From JAQVUB01 sp033809415 (GTDB lineage: Bacteria > Verrucomicrobiota > Lentisphaeria > Oligosphaerales > Oligosphaeraceae): DNA of 14,902 bases. Both the position numbers and the translations under genes were made by a program. The notes below the pieces were generated by a model. That model had not been told where the DNA came from, searched no databases, and saw nothing but the letters and a program-made list of their open reading frames with translations. The DNA lies in contig JAPXLT010000102.1 of NCBI GenBank assembly GCA_033809415.1, forward strand, positions 1-14,902, given 5' to 3'. Numbering within the stretch: position 1 is the stretch's first letter; each line of letters begins with the position of its first letter. This document shows positions 5,857-14,621 of the stretch, in pieces.

Positions 5857-8800
5857 ATGCTTTTTCGTTACCTCCGCATTTTTTTGCTGCTGACAGCCGC
5901 ATATACTGCTGCGTCTTCCATGACCTGGCGCGAATTACAGATTCCGGCAGAGGAATTGCCCACGCTGCTCGAGAGCTGGCCGCAAGCAACCCTGCTCGAC
6001 CGGGAAGAATTTGACGCCCTTGTGCAGCAAAACCGCTTGCAGCGCGAAGAAACGCCACCAAGAAATGCTGTGTTTACCCGATTGGACAGCCGCATTACGG
6101 TTCATGAAAGCCGGGCTTTTGTCGAGATGCAGCTGCAATTGACCGTACTCGAGGATGGCTGGCAGAACTTGACCCCTGGAGGCGACGGCATCCGCTGGCA
6201 GCAGGTCAATCAGCAGCAGGGCGCGACCTATTGCAGCCTGGACAAACAGGGACGCCTGCAAATCCAGCTGCAAAAAGGAACGCATCAGCTGCTTTTGCTT
6301 GGCGAAACTCGAGTCAGTACCGATGCCACAAAACGGCAGTTGACTTTTACGCTGCCCAAGGCCGCCTCCGGGACGCTGCAACTCGAGGTGCCCGGCGATG
6401 TCGTCCTGCATTCCGGGGCAACCCTGCTTTCACGGAACTTTGACGCGGCTTCCGGCAACACCCTTTTCAAGCTGCTGCCGGAACAGGGTGTGTTCAATCT
6501 GATCCTATCGCTGAATAATCGTTTTCAGCAGAATGAACGTTTATTGCTGGCTGAATCCAGCCTGACCTGTTATTTATCTGAAAACGAAGAACGCCTGGAA
6601 GCGAATGTTCATCTGGATATCCGGCATCATCCCCTGAACGAATTCCGACTGCGAATCTCCCCGGATTTTGAAATCCTTTCTGTCCAGGCGGATGCCGGAC
6701 AGATCGCGTCCTGGGAGATACGCACCCCCGGCGAACTGGCCGTCAACTTCACGAAAGCGCAAACCGGCCTGGTCAACATGCAGATACTTGCCATCCGACG
6801 CGAATGCCAACGCCCGGGCGCCTGGACATTCCCGGAATTCCGTCCGCTGGACTGCTTTTCCGCCGGCACAACCGCCGTTCTGCTGAAACATCCCCGTCTG
6901 CGCCTGGAAAAATTACGCGGCAGGAACCTGCAATTCCTTGCACAGCAAAGCCGTACGCTGCCAACATCCGCTGCGGAATTCGAATATGCCGCCGCTTTTG
7001 CGGCCGCAGGCGCATTCCAGTTGACTGCTGAAAACCTCCGAGTCGCCGAAGCCGCCCTCGAAGCCACCTTGCAGCAGCGCTGGTTTATCCGGGAAAAACA
7101 TCAGGAACTGCAACTGCTGCTCACCCTGACGCCGAAAGCCGAAGACCTCTTTCAGCTGGAAATCACTCTCCCGCCGGAATGGCAGAAAGCGGACTCCCCG
7201 GATATTATTCAGCCGTTATTGATGGCGTCGGGAAAAGGCCTGCTGGTGCCGGAATTCACGCTCGAAGCCACCGGAAAGGAAAAAGGGCAATTCCTGCTGC
7301 GTTTCCCGGAATCCCTCGAAGCCGACCATACCTTTAGCCTGCCTTTGACTTTCACTGCCATCCCGCAAAACTGGTTTCAGGACTGGACTCAACCCCGCAA
7401 CCTGAAATCACCGGTATTGCAGATCAACACGGCGCGCTGGCGCGGCGGCAGCCTGCACGTCTTTCTCGAAAATGACTTGCAGGCTGCATTGCTGAATGCA
7501 GAAAATTGCCAGGTAATCAATCAGCCTTCCGACGGCTTGCAAGCCTTTGCTTTCCAGTATATCGAGGCACCAGGACAGGCTGAGTTTGCCGTAAGCAAGA
7601 TTTCATCGCGTTTAAGTGCGGAGACGTATTCCTTGTACAAAGTCGAGCGCGACCATCTGAAAGTCTGCCACGAGATCACCTGGCAGATCAGAGACGCAGC
7701 GCTTCGGCAGCTGAGTTTCGAACTGCCTGCCAACATCCCGGAAACAGTCTCCATCAGTGGGGAAGACGGCCAGGCGAGGGAATTCTCCTGTATCAGCAAG
7801 GATGGTCGCAAATCGTTCACAGTTCAGCTGAAACGTCAGGCGATTGGACAAGAACGACTGGTCATTCAATATCAATTCCCGCATGATGCCAATGCCCAGC
7901 GCCTATTGCTGCCCTCTATCTACGCCGAAAACGCCAGTCCTTTTTCCGGACGCATTGCCATCGAGGGTCAAGCCGGCCTGGAAGTGCAGTTGTTCGACAC
8001 GCCGCGCAAGATCGATCCCGGCGAACTCGCCTCGGCTCTTCACAAACCCGGCAAACACCTGCTGGGCGTCTTCGCATTCTCCGGCAACCCGCCGCCAATC
8101 GAACTGCTCTGCAAAGAACAAAATACGAAGCAGCTGCCGGCCTGCCTGGCCGAGAAAATCGAGGCCACATTGCTGTTTTCGCCGGCCAGCCCCAGGCAGA
8201 TCGCCGTAAAATACAGCTTGCAGACGAATCTGTCGGCTCTGGGAATCCGCCTGCCGGAAACAGCATCGTTGTGGTCGGCAAGCGTCGATGACAAACCCGC
8301 CGTCCTCCTTCGGCAAGGTGCGGATTATCTGCTCCAATTCCCGGCAGACAAACTCGATAGCAGGCGGAATCTGCTGATCGTCTTCGAGTTGCCGCCACTG
8401 AAAATAAGCCATATCGGCAGCACGACGGCCACCCTGCCGGAATTGTTCTACCAAGCCGCTGAACAAAGCAGGATTGTCCCCGCCGCCAATGTCCACTGGA
8501 GCATACATTATCCCGGCAATTGGCAGCCGCTGGCCTGTTTCGGAGATGTCAGCACAAGGCAGCTGCCCAAAAATCCGGGCACAGCAGCCACGCTGGGAAA
8601 ACTGCTTTACCGCTGGTGCGGCGGCATCACGCCCGCACACGGCTGCGCAGGATGCTTGCTCCCAGCACTCTCGTCAGCACGGAAAAAAGCGGTAATAGTC
8701 GCACAACAGAAACAAGCAAAAATAGAGCTTATGAAAGCAGAATTGGCTTTGGACGAAGCTGTCGCCGACACCGATGGCTTGGATCAACGGAGCGACAAGC

Positions 8801-11800
8801 TGAAAGCTGCCCCTGCTCCTGCCATGAAGCCCTTCTCGAAATTCCATTCCGTGCGCGAGCGCGATGAAAAAAAGGAGACTATGCAAAAGGGCGTGCCGTC
8901 GGCTTACCGCAGCTTGCAGATTCAGTTGTTGAGCACTGGCGAGACCATTCATCTGGATTCCCTCGATGGTGCCCGCGCTTTCCGGCTGCTGCTGGTTGAT
9001 GTTCAGACCTGGAAGGCGGTACGGCGTCTATGCGTGCTGCTCGTTTTCGTACTGGGTTTCCTGCCCTGTTTCAACAGTTGGCGCAGACGCATCAGTTACG
9101 TCGCTGCCGTTCTGCTGGGCAGCAGCCTGTTGCCATTGCTGCCCGGTCTCGAACTGGGCGCTGCCCTGTTCAATGCGATATTCGTCAGTGCTTTTGTGCT
9201 GTTGCTGCTTTATCTGCTGCTGGCCATCGGAAAAAGGGTACGTACGCGCCCTGCCACCATTCTGCTGCTGACTGGTGCCCTGCTCTTCCCTGCTTCCGCA
9301 CAGTCGCAGACGCCTGCCGAAGCTGAGACTCCGCTGGTACGCATTCAGAATTTTCAGCCGCAGCCGATTCCCCTGCCTGCCGATGCCGTCATCGTGCCGT
9401 ATGCCGGGCAACAGCCTGGCAATCAAGTTCTGATTCCCTTCGAGTTCTACCAGCAACTGAAAAAGGGCAGCGGCATCACCCCGACGGCACCGCCGCCCTA
9501 TCTACTCTCCGGTATCGCATACCGTTGCAACATGCAGGATATCCAGGCTGAAAACCTGCGCTTCGAAGGAACATTCCAAGTCCGCATTCAGCAAAAGGGG
9601 CCGGTGCAGCTGCCACCCCTGCCATTCTCCGGAGTCGTTCTCGAAGACCTGCGCATCAATGGTCAACCTGATGCACGCATCTGGCAGCAGGATTCCAAAA
9701 AACAGCGACAGTTGCGAATCGCACTCGATGAACCTGGCGAATACACCGTCACGCTGGCTTTGAGCTGCCCAGTAACCAAACAAGGCGGATGGCGCCGCCT
9801 GACCGCCTGCCTGCCCGCATACGGAGCATCACGCCTGGCGCTGGAAAACCTGCCGGCGGGCACAGCCTTGTCGGTGGATTCCGGCGATGGCCCCTGCACA
9901 CTGCGTGAACCCTCCGGTATTCCGGTTGTCTTTGCTTTGCAGCAGAATCCGTTCACCCTGCAATGGCGCCCGGAAACCGGCCCGGCCGAAATCGACCGCA
10001 CACTCACCGTCGATTCGGTAATCGGACTGACCCTGACACCTGCACGCCAGCGGATTTTCTGGGAACCCGTGTTTTCCTTTAGCGACCAGGGGCGAACCGT
10101 ATTCGACCTCGAAATCCCGCAAGACTGGCAGCTGGAAAGCGTGTCCGGCGCAAATGTCCGCGGTTGGGAAAAACAAACTGGTGCGGAGCGGCAAACGCTC
10201 TCCATCCATCTGTTCAAGCCCGCCGAAAAACAAGAGACGTTCCGGCTAATCCTGCTGGCGCAAAATCTGCAAGACTTCAGCGAAGAACGTGATTTTGCCT
10301 TCCCTGCCATGACCGTTCCTTCCGCCGCACGACATCAGAGCGTACTGCTGATTGACACGCCGAAGAATTTCAGCATTCGCAGCACAGGCGGCAGTGTCTG
10401 CCGGCGCACCTCGTTTGATCCGCATCAGCAGCGACTGCTGGCCGTATTTCCTGAACTCGGGGCGACTTTCCGCCCATTCGAGGCTTGGGAATGCCCCCGG
10501 CAACCGCTTCCGCTGTCACTGCGGATGCTGCCACAGAAAAAACCGCAGGAAGCCACCTTGCAGCTGCTGCAAACCTTGACACCGGATGCCATCCGTATCG
10601 AAGGCTGCTTTGTGATCCAATGCGGACTCCCTGCTCGAATCGAGCAAAGCATTCTGCTGCCGCCCGACTTCGAGCTACTCGAGGTCCATGCCGCAGACCT
10701 GCTTGACTGGCAGATCGACGCTAAAAAACCGCAACTGCTTTTGCTGCGCTTTGACGGCAATCAGAGTCCTGAACGGAAAATCCTGATCCACGGGCAGAGC
10801 CTGCGGCAATGCCAGCCGGGCATGCAGTTGCCCATCCTTTCTTTCCAGCTGCAAGGCACCGCCGTGCAGCAAACTTGGATTGCGGTGCAAACCTGGGAGC
10901 CTTGGCAGTTGCAGGAACGTCAGCTCGAAAACCTGGAAACCTGCCTGCTGCAAGAAATCTCCAACTGGCTTAAACGCCGAGCACCGGTCACCATCGCCTT
11001 CAAAAGCCGGAAGACCCCGTATGCCGGCGCCGTCCAAATCAAAACTGCCGACAAAAAGGTTTCCGGCATCGCACTGCTAAGCTGCAAATTCACCGAAAAA
11101 GCTCTCGAAGAATCACTGCTTTTCGACCTGCATTGCCAAGACGGCATCAGCGAATTCGCTTTCCAAGTGCCCAAATACTGGCAAAATGCCCGCCCGCAAC
11201 AGCCTTTCCTGCGCTCATACGAGAGCAAAAGCTCAGACGACGTAGTCACTTTCACGCTGCACTTCCAGACGCCGCTCGATGGGCAGGTTCGCATTCTGCT
11301 CGAACAAGACCGCCAGCCGGAAGCCAAGATTCCGGTGCAGCTTCCACAGAGTTCCTGGTCGCTGACTACTTGTCTGTTGCTGGAAAATTCCGGGCGTGAT
11401 GAAGTCACCGCCAGCGAATTGAATGGCCTCAGTGAATGGAATATGCAGGCTGCTATGCCGGACTTCCTGCGCGGCCTGCTGAAAGGCGCAAACCGCCAGG
11501 CCTGGCTGGCAGTCGAAAGCCCCGCCGGCCTGACCTTCCATCTGCGAGAACGCACTGCCGTCGAAACTGCCGGTGCGCGCATCGGTCTCTCGAGCGCGAT
11601 TCTGCTGCTGGATACGGGGGGCAGCTGCCGTGCGGAACAGACTTTCCATATCGACAACCGGACCGAACAATTTCTCGAATTACAACTGCCGCCGGACAGC
11701 GAGTTGTGGACAGCCAAAGTCGCCGGCGAGCCGGTCAAACCTATCCGTACTGCTGACAATGCCGGGGATCGTTTCCTGCTGCCTTTGGTTAAAACCGCAG

Positions 11801-12894
11801 AAGGCGACCTGGATTATCAGATTACTTTGACCTGGTCCGCACAGCTGCCGCGCCCCGGCTATGGCGTAACCTGCGAATTTCCGTTCATCAAGCCGGTCAA
11901 TATCAATGTCGAGCGCAGTCTGGTCGAATTGCGTCTGCCGACAGAACAATGCTGGTTCGCCTTTGGCGGCAGCCTGGGGCAGCGAGTCAACCAGCAGACT
12001 TGGGTGGACAGCCAGGCAAGTTATCATAGTCAGCAGGCACAACGCTTGCAGCAAGCCCTGCAAAGTGATAATATCTTCTCCCAGCAGCGCGCTTTCAGCA
12101 ACATCAGCAAACTTGATGCAGCCATGCAAAAGAATCAGACCGACAGCAGCTTTGCTGTGCGACAGCAGCTTCAACAACTCCAGCAGCAAGTCGAACGCAG
12201 TCAAGCCGCCGGTAAAGCCGAAGAAGACATCCGGCAGCAGCTCCTACGCTACAATCAGCAGCAGGCGCCGGCAGCACGGCAGCCGGAACAATTAGATAAC
12301 TGGAATCCCATGGATTTCAAAACCCCGGAAACCCGCACTTCAGAAATGAAATCAGAATTAAAGCCGGGCAAGGCACTCTTGCGCCAGACCGAAAAGGGCG
12401 TGATTGGAGGCGCAAAGCGCGATGTCCGCTGGAAGTGGACGGAACCAGTCACTCCGGTCGGAGAATTGAGCATTGAGACGGCAGCGGCACCAGCTCCTAC
12501 CATGGTCGAGGTTGCCTCGCCTTCGCCGGGCATCACCGCTGCCTTGAACCAGGCCAGCCTCGAGATGCAGCTGCCGCCGCATGATCCGGAACGCTGGCAG
12601 GTACTGCATTTTTCCGGGCCACGCGGGATCGAAAGCCTCCATGGCCGTTGCATCCAGCGAAAAAGCCTGGATTCCTGGATCAACCTGGCTTATACCCTGC
12701 TGATCAGCGCCCTGATCCTGGCAGCCGCAACCCTCCTCAACAAACATGGACTGAAATGGATCCCGAGCAAACTGCTGCATGGAAAATTCCTCGCCCTTGT
12801 AGCAGTATTCAGCATCTTCACCGGAATCCTCCCAGTGCTGGGAGTCCTGCTACTAATACTCGCCTGCATACTCCGAGCACGCAAAGAAAAATAA
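5857..12894 (+). CDS. Giant secreted two-module membrane protein (fusion of paralogues)
   Basis: A protein of 2345 aa, function unknown. Unit 1: signal peptide (1 to about 20, FLLLTAAYTAASS), short motif LLDREEFDALVQQ (46-58), beta-rich body, a cysteine cluster (C921, C930, C933), a charged linker (about 942-1010), then membrane helices from 1058 to about 1124. Unit 2 begins with a second signal-peptide-like segment: KRVRTR, then a hydrophobic core, ending ASA|QS at 1148/1149. It continues with the motif VIVPY...IPFEFYQQLKKG (1178-1203), a beta-rich body, a glutamine-rich probable coiled coil (about 2053-2135), and helices at 2274-2294 and about 2311-2339. Recurrent segments of the form LxLxPPDxELxxV are seen at 269, 1421, 1602 and 1945. 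Each unit parallels the whole 1085-aa neighbour. The reading frame is open throughout, so this is either a true fusion or a polyprotein-like membrane protein. Confidence 0.85.
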   Translation: MLFRYLRIFLLLTAAYTAASSMTWRELQIPAEELPTLLESWPQATLLDREEFDALVQQNRLQREETPPRNAVFTRLDSRITVHESRAFVEMQLQLTVLEDGWQNLTPGGDGIRWQQVNQQQGATYCSLDKQGRLQIQLQKGTHQLLLLGETRVSTDATKRQLTFTLPKAASGTLQLEVPGDVVLHSGATLLSRNFDAASGNTLFKLLPEQGVFNLILSLNNRFQQNERLLLAESSLTCYLSENEERLEANVHLDIRHHPLNEFRLRISPDFEILSVQADAGQIASWEIRTPGELAVNFTKAQTGLVNMQILAIRRECQRPGAWTFPEFRPLDCFSAGTTAVLLKHPRLRLEKLRGRNLQFLAQQSRTLPTSAAEFEYAAAFAAAGAFQLTAENLRVAEAALEATLQQRWFIREKHQELQLLLTLTPKAEDLFQLEITLPPEWQKADSPDIIQPLLMASGKGLLVPEFTLEATGKEKGQFLLRFPESLEADHTFSLPLTFTAIPQNWFQDWTQPRNLKSPVLQINTARWRGGSLHVFLENDLQAALLNAENCQVINQPSDGLQAFAFQYIEAPGQAEFAVSKISSRLSAETYSLYKVERDHLKVCHEITWQIRDAALRQLSFELPANIPETVSISGEDGQAREFSCISKDGRKSFTVQLKRQAIGQERLVIQYQFPHDANAQRLLLPSIYAENASPFSGRIAIEGQAGLEVQLFDTPRKIDPGELASALHKPGKHLLGVFAFSGNPPPIELLCKEQNTKQLPACLAEKIEATLLFSPASPRQIAVKYSLQTNLSALGIRLPETASLWSASVDDKPAVLLRQGADYLLQFPADKLDSRRNLLIVFELPPLKISHIGSTTATLPELFYQAAEQSRIVPAANVHWSIHYPGNWQPLACFGDVSTRQLPKNPGTAATLGKLLYRWCGGITPAHGCAGCLLPALSSARKKAVIVAQQKQAKIELMKAELALDEAVADTDGLDQRSDKLKAAPAPAMKPFSKFHSVRERDEKKETMQKGVPSAYRSLQIQLLSTGETIHLDSLDGARAFRLLLVDVQTWKAVRRLCVLLVFVLGFLPCFNSWRRRISYVAAVLLGSSLLPLLPGLELGAALFNAIFVSAFVLLLLYLLLAIGKRVRTRPATILLLTGALLFPASAQSQTPAEAETPLVRIQNFQPQPIPLPADAVIVPYAGQQPGNQVLIPFEFYQQLKKGSGITPTAPPPYLLSGIAYRCNMQDIQAENLRFEGTFQVRIQQKGPVQLPPLPFSGVVLEDLRINGQPDARIWQQDSKKQRQLRIALDEPGEYTVTLALSCPVTKQGGWRRLTACLPAYGASRLALENLPAGTALSVDSGDGPCTLREPSGIPVVFALQQNPFTLQWRPETGPAEIDRTLTVDSVIGLTLTPARQRIFWEPVFSFSDQGRTVFDLEIPQDWQLESVSGANVRGWEKQTGAERQTLSIHLFKPAEKQETFRLILLAQNLQDFSEERDFAFPAMTVPSAARHQSVLLIDTPKNFSIRSTGGSVCRRTSFDPHQQRLLAVFPELGATFRPFEAWECPRQPLPLSLRMLPQKKPQEATLQLLQTLTPDAIRIEGCFVIQCGLPARIEQSILLPPDFELLEVHAADLLDWQIDAKKPQLLLLRFDGNQSPERKILIHGQSLRQCQPGMQLPILSFQLQGTAVQQTWIAVQTWEPWQLQERQLENLETCLLQEISNWLKRRAPVTIAFKSRKTPYAGAVQIKTADKKVSGIALLSCKFTEKALEESLLFDLHCQDGISEFAFQVPKYWQNARPQQPFLRSYESKSSDDVVTFTLHFQTPLDGQVRILLEQDRQPEAKIPVQLPQSSWSLTTCLLLENSGRDEVTASELNGLSEWNMQAAMPDFLRGLLKGANRQAWLAVESPAGLTFHLRERTAVETAGARIGLSSAILLLDTGGSCRAEQTFHIDNRTEQFLELQLPPDSELWTAKVAGEPVKPIRTADNAGDRFLLPLVKTAEGDLDYQITLTWSAQLPRPGYGVTCEFPFIKPVNINVERSLVELRLPTEQCWFAFGGSLGQRVNQQTWVDSQASYHSQQAQRLQQALQSDNIFSQQRAFSNISKLDAAMQKNQTDSSFAVRQQLQQLQQQVERSQAAGKAEEDIRQQLLRYNQQQAPAARQPEQLDNWNPMDFKTPETRTSEMKSELKPGKALLRQTEKGVIGGAKRDVRWKWTEPVTPVGELSIETAAAPAPTMVEVASPSPGITAALNQASLEMQLPPHDPERWQVLHFSGPRGIESLHGRCIQRKSLDSWINLAYTLLISALILAAATLLNKHGLKWIPSKLLHGKFLALVAVFSIFTGILPVLGVLLLILACILRARKEK

Positions 12895-12902
12895 AAACAC
12901 CC

Positions 12903-13001
12903 GTCAGACAGGTCGGACAAGTCAGACAAGTCGGACGAGTCAGACAAGTCAGACAAGTCAGACAGGTCGGACAGGTCGGACAAGTCAGACAGGTCGGACG
13001 T
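12903..13001 (+). repeat. 9-bp tandem repeat, GTCRGACAR, 11 units
   Basis: Eleven contiguous 9-bp units (the last with an altered final base). They alternate GTCAGACA and GTCGGACA cores with A or G at the last base; one unit has GTCGGACGA. The array starts 8 bp after the stop codon of the giant gene. Being a multiple of three, it reads as a tripeptide repeat in every frame, but no start or ribosome site supports translation. Confidence 0.9.
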
Positions 13002-13003
13002 CC

Positions 13004-13231
13004 CCCTGCACCCTGCACCCTGCACCCTGCACCCTGCACCCTGCACCCTGCACCCTGCACCCTGCACCCCGCACCCTGCACCCTGCACCCTGCACCCTGC
13101 ACCCTGCACCCTGCCCCCTGCACCCTGCACCCCGCACCCTGCACCCTGCACCCCGCACCCTGCACCACGCACCCCGCACCCTGCACCCCGCACCACGCAC
13201 CCTGCCCCCTGCACCCTGCCCCCTGCACCCT
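13004..13231 (+). repeat. 7-bp tandem array, CCCTGCA, 32 units
   Basis: Thirty-two 7-bp units run from 13004 to 13227, followed by a partial CCCT. Variants are CCCCGCA, CCCTGCC and CCACGCA. The first and last units are exactly in phase (217 bp = 31 units apart), so there is no net length slippage. The minus strand consists of GGG runs separated by 4 nt, the classic spacing for intramolecular G-quadruplexes. The long ORFs on both strands here are produced by the repeat itself. Confidence 0.92.
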
Positions 13232-13258
13232 TGATAAATCAGCGCCACAAGGTATAGT
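13231..13258 (+). promoter_or_regulatory. Sigma70-like promoter for the ATPase gene
   Basis: TTGATA (13231-13236) and TATAGT (13253-13258) are separated by 16 bp. Each hexamer matches the consensus at 5 of 6 positions. The start of transcription would fall near 13265, about 40 nt before the ATG. The -35 box begins at the last base of the 7-bp array. A perfect TTGACA at 13260-13265 is also present, but it has only a weak -10 candidate. Confidence 0.55.
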
Positions 13259-13303
13259 ATTGACAAATTCAGGATTTCAAGCCAGATTTGCCGGAGATGG
13301 GTT

Positions 13304-14563
13304 ATGAGTTATATCAAGCGCAGCATTGAGCATTTTGTTTTGCGGTCTGGGAAAAGCTTCAAGTCTATTCTGATTACTGGTCCCCGGCAGGTAGGCAAAT
13401 CGACTCTTCTTAAGGAGCTTTTTCCTGCGCGCAAATACATTTCACTGGACGATCCCTTTCTGGAGGATCAGGCAAAGCAAGACGGCAGCATGTTCTTGAC
13501 GTTGAATCCACCTCCGATAACGATTGACGAGATTCAGCGTGCTCCCATCCTTTTTCGCTATATCAAAATAAAATGCGATGAATCGGAGGAAAAGGGATTG
13601 TTTTATCTGACCGGTTCGCAACAGTTCCGGCTGATGCAGGACGCTTCGGAATCGCTTTCCGGACGCATCTGCATCATCGAGCTTGCGGGCTTGTCTCTGC
13701 GTGAAATTCAAGGCGACTCTTTTAACAAGCATTTCATTCCGACGCTGGAATATATCCTGGAACGGCAAAAAACCGTGAAAACGCCCGCCAACATCTGGGA
13801 AATCATTCATCGCGGCTCGTATCCCGAACTGCAAAATCCAGAGACCGACTGGGCGACATTTTACGCAAACTATGTAACGACTTATATCGAGAGGGATGTC
13901 CGGGAACTTACGGCTGTTCACGATTTGGCGGTTTTTCGCCGCTTTGTAATTGCAGCCGCCGCACGAACCGGGGAAATTCTGAATTATTCGAATATCGCAA
14001 ATGAGGTCGGGATTGATGTGACAACCGTCAAAAGATGGATATCTATACTGGAAAGCTCCGGCATCATTTATTTGTTGGAGCCATTTGCATCCAGCGCATT
14101 GAAACGGGCAATCAAGACGCCAAAACTGTATTTCCGTGACACCGGCCTGGTCTGCTATCTGACCCGGTGGCTGACCGCAGAAACGTTGGCATACGGCGCA
14201 ATGAGCGGACATCTGTTCGAGACGTTCGCCATCTCGGAAATCCTGAAATCCTTTTCCAATGTCGGCTTGGATTACAGGAATTTTGTTTCCTACTATCGCG
14301 GCAAGGACAAAAAGAAAGTCGCCAAAAGCGGAGAGGAACAGCTGGTGGAAAGCGAAATCGACTTCATCATAGAAAAAAACGGCATCCTATATCCCATCGA
14401 GATCAAGAAGAACGCCAATGTTTCCGCATCGGATACCAGCGCATTCCTGGTTCTGGACAAGATCGAGGGCAAAAAACGCGGCATGGGCGCAATCCTTTGC
14501 AGCTGCCCGCAACCGGGCGTCCTGCGGGAAAATATCATGCAGATACCTGTCTGGTTCATTTGA
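13304..14563 (+). CDS. AAA+ ATPase with DUF4143 / PD-(D/E)XK-like C-terminus
   Basis: A 419-aa protein, a usual length for this family. ATG at 13304 follows GGAG (13293-13296) with 7 nt spacing. Walker A is GPRQVGKST (26-34), Walker B ITIDEIQ (72-78), sensor 1 TGSQ (103-106), and a conserved SGR lies at 120-121. GSYPEL (171-176) and YIERDVR (194-200) follow. A winged-helix-like segment (RTGEILNYSNIA, 221-232, to about 256) and DTGLVCYL (279-286) are typical of the AAA_14/DUF4143 group. The C-terminus has EIDFII (351-356) and PIEIKK (364-369), an E-x-D...E-x-K pattern of PD-(D/E)XK folds. It is predicted to be a cytoplasmic ATPase. The cellular role of this family is not established; it is common in accessory DNA. 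The gene has its own promoter and is flanked by 7-bp repeats, so it seems independent of the giant genes. Confidence 0.93.
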   Translation: MSYIKRSIEHFVLRSGKSFKSILITGPRQVGKSTLLKELFPARKYISLDDPFLEDQAKQDGSMFLTLNPPPITIDEIQRAPILFRYIKIKCDESEEKGLFYLTGSQQFRLMQDASESLSGRICIIELAGLSLREIQGDSFNKHFIPTLEYILERQKTVKTPANIWEIIHRGSYPELQNPETDWATFYANYVTTYIERDVRELTAVHDLAVFRRFVIAAAARTGEILNYSNIANEVGIDVTTVKRWISILESSGIIYLLEPFASSALKRAIKTPKLYFRDTGLVCYLTRWLTAETLAYGAMSGHLFETFAISEILKSFSNVGLDYRNFVSYYRGKDKKKVAKSGEEQLVESEIDFIIEKNGILYPIEIKKNANVSASDTSAFLVLDKIEGKKRGMGAILCSCPQPGVLRENIMQIPVWFI

Positions 14564-14580
14564 ACCACAACGAAGCGAAT

Positions 14581-14603
14581 CCCGCACCCGCACCCTGCAC
14601 CCC
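14581..14603 (+). repeat. Short degenerate copy of the 7-bp array
   Basis: CCCGCA, CCCGCA and CCCTGCA then CCCC, 18 nt after the ATPase stop codon. It is related to the large array at 13004-13231, so the ATPase gene is bracketed by the same repeat type. The minus strand again has four G-runs. Confidence 0.65.
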
Positions 14604-14621
14604 AATACTCGTTACATAAGA

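Noticed and set aside
12903..13231. CRISPR array
   Set aside because: Units are 7 and 9 bp and contiguous, with no spacers and no cas genes nearby.
12648..13307. Plus-strand 219-codon frame and overlapping minus-strand frames of 93-174 codons across the tandem arrays
   Set aside because: The 9-bp and 7-bp repeats contain no stop codons in these phases, so the frames are open automatically. The 5' part overlaps the giant gene and there is no ribosome site.
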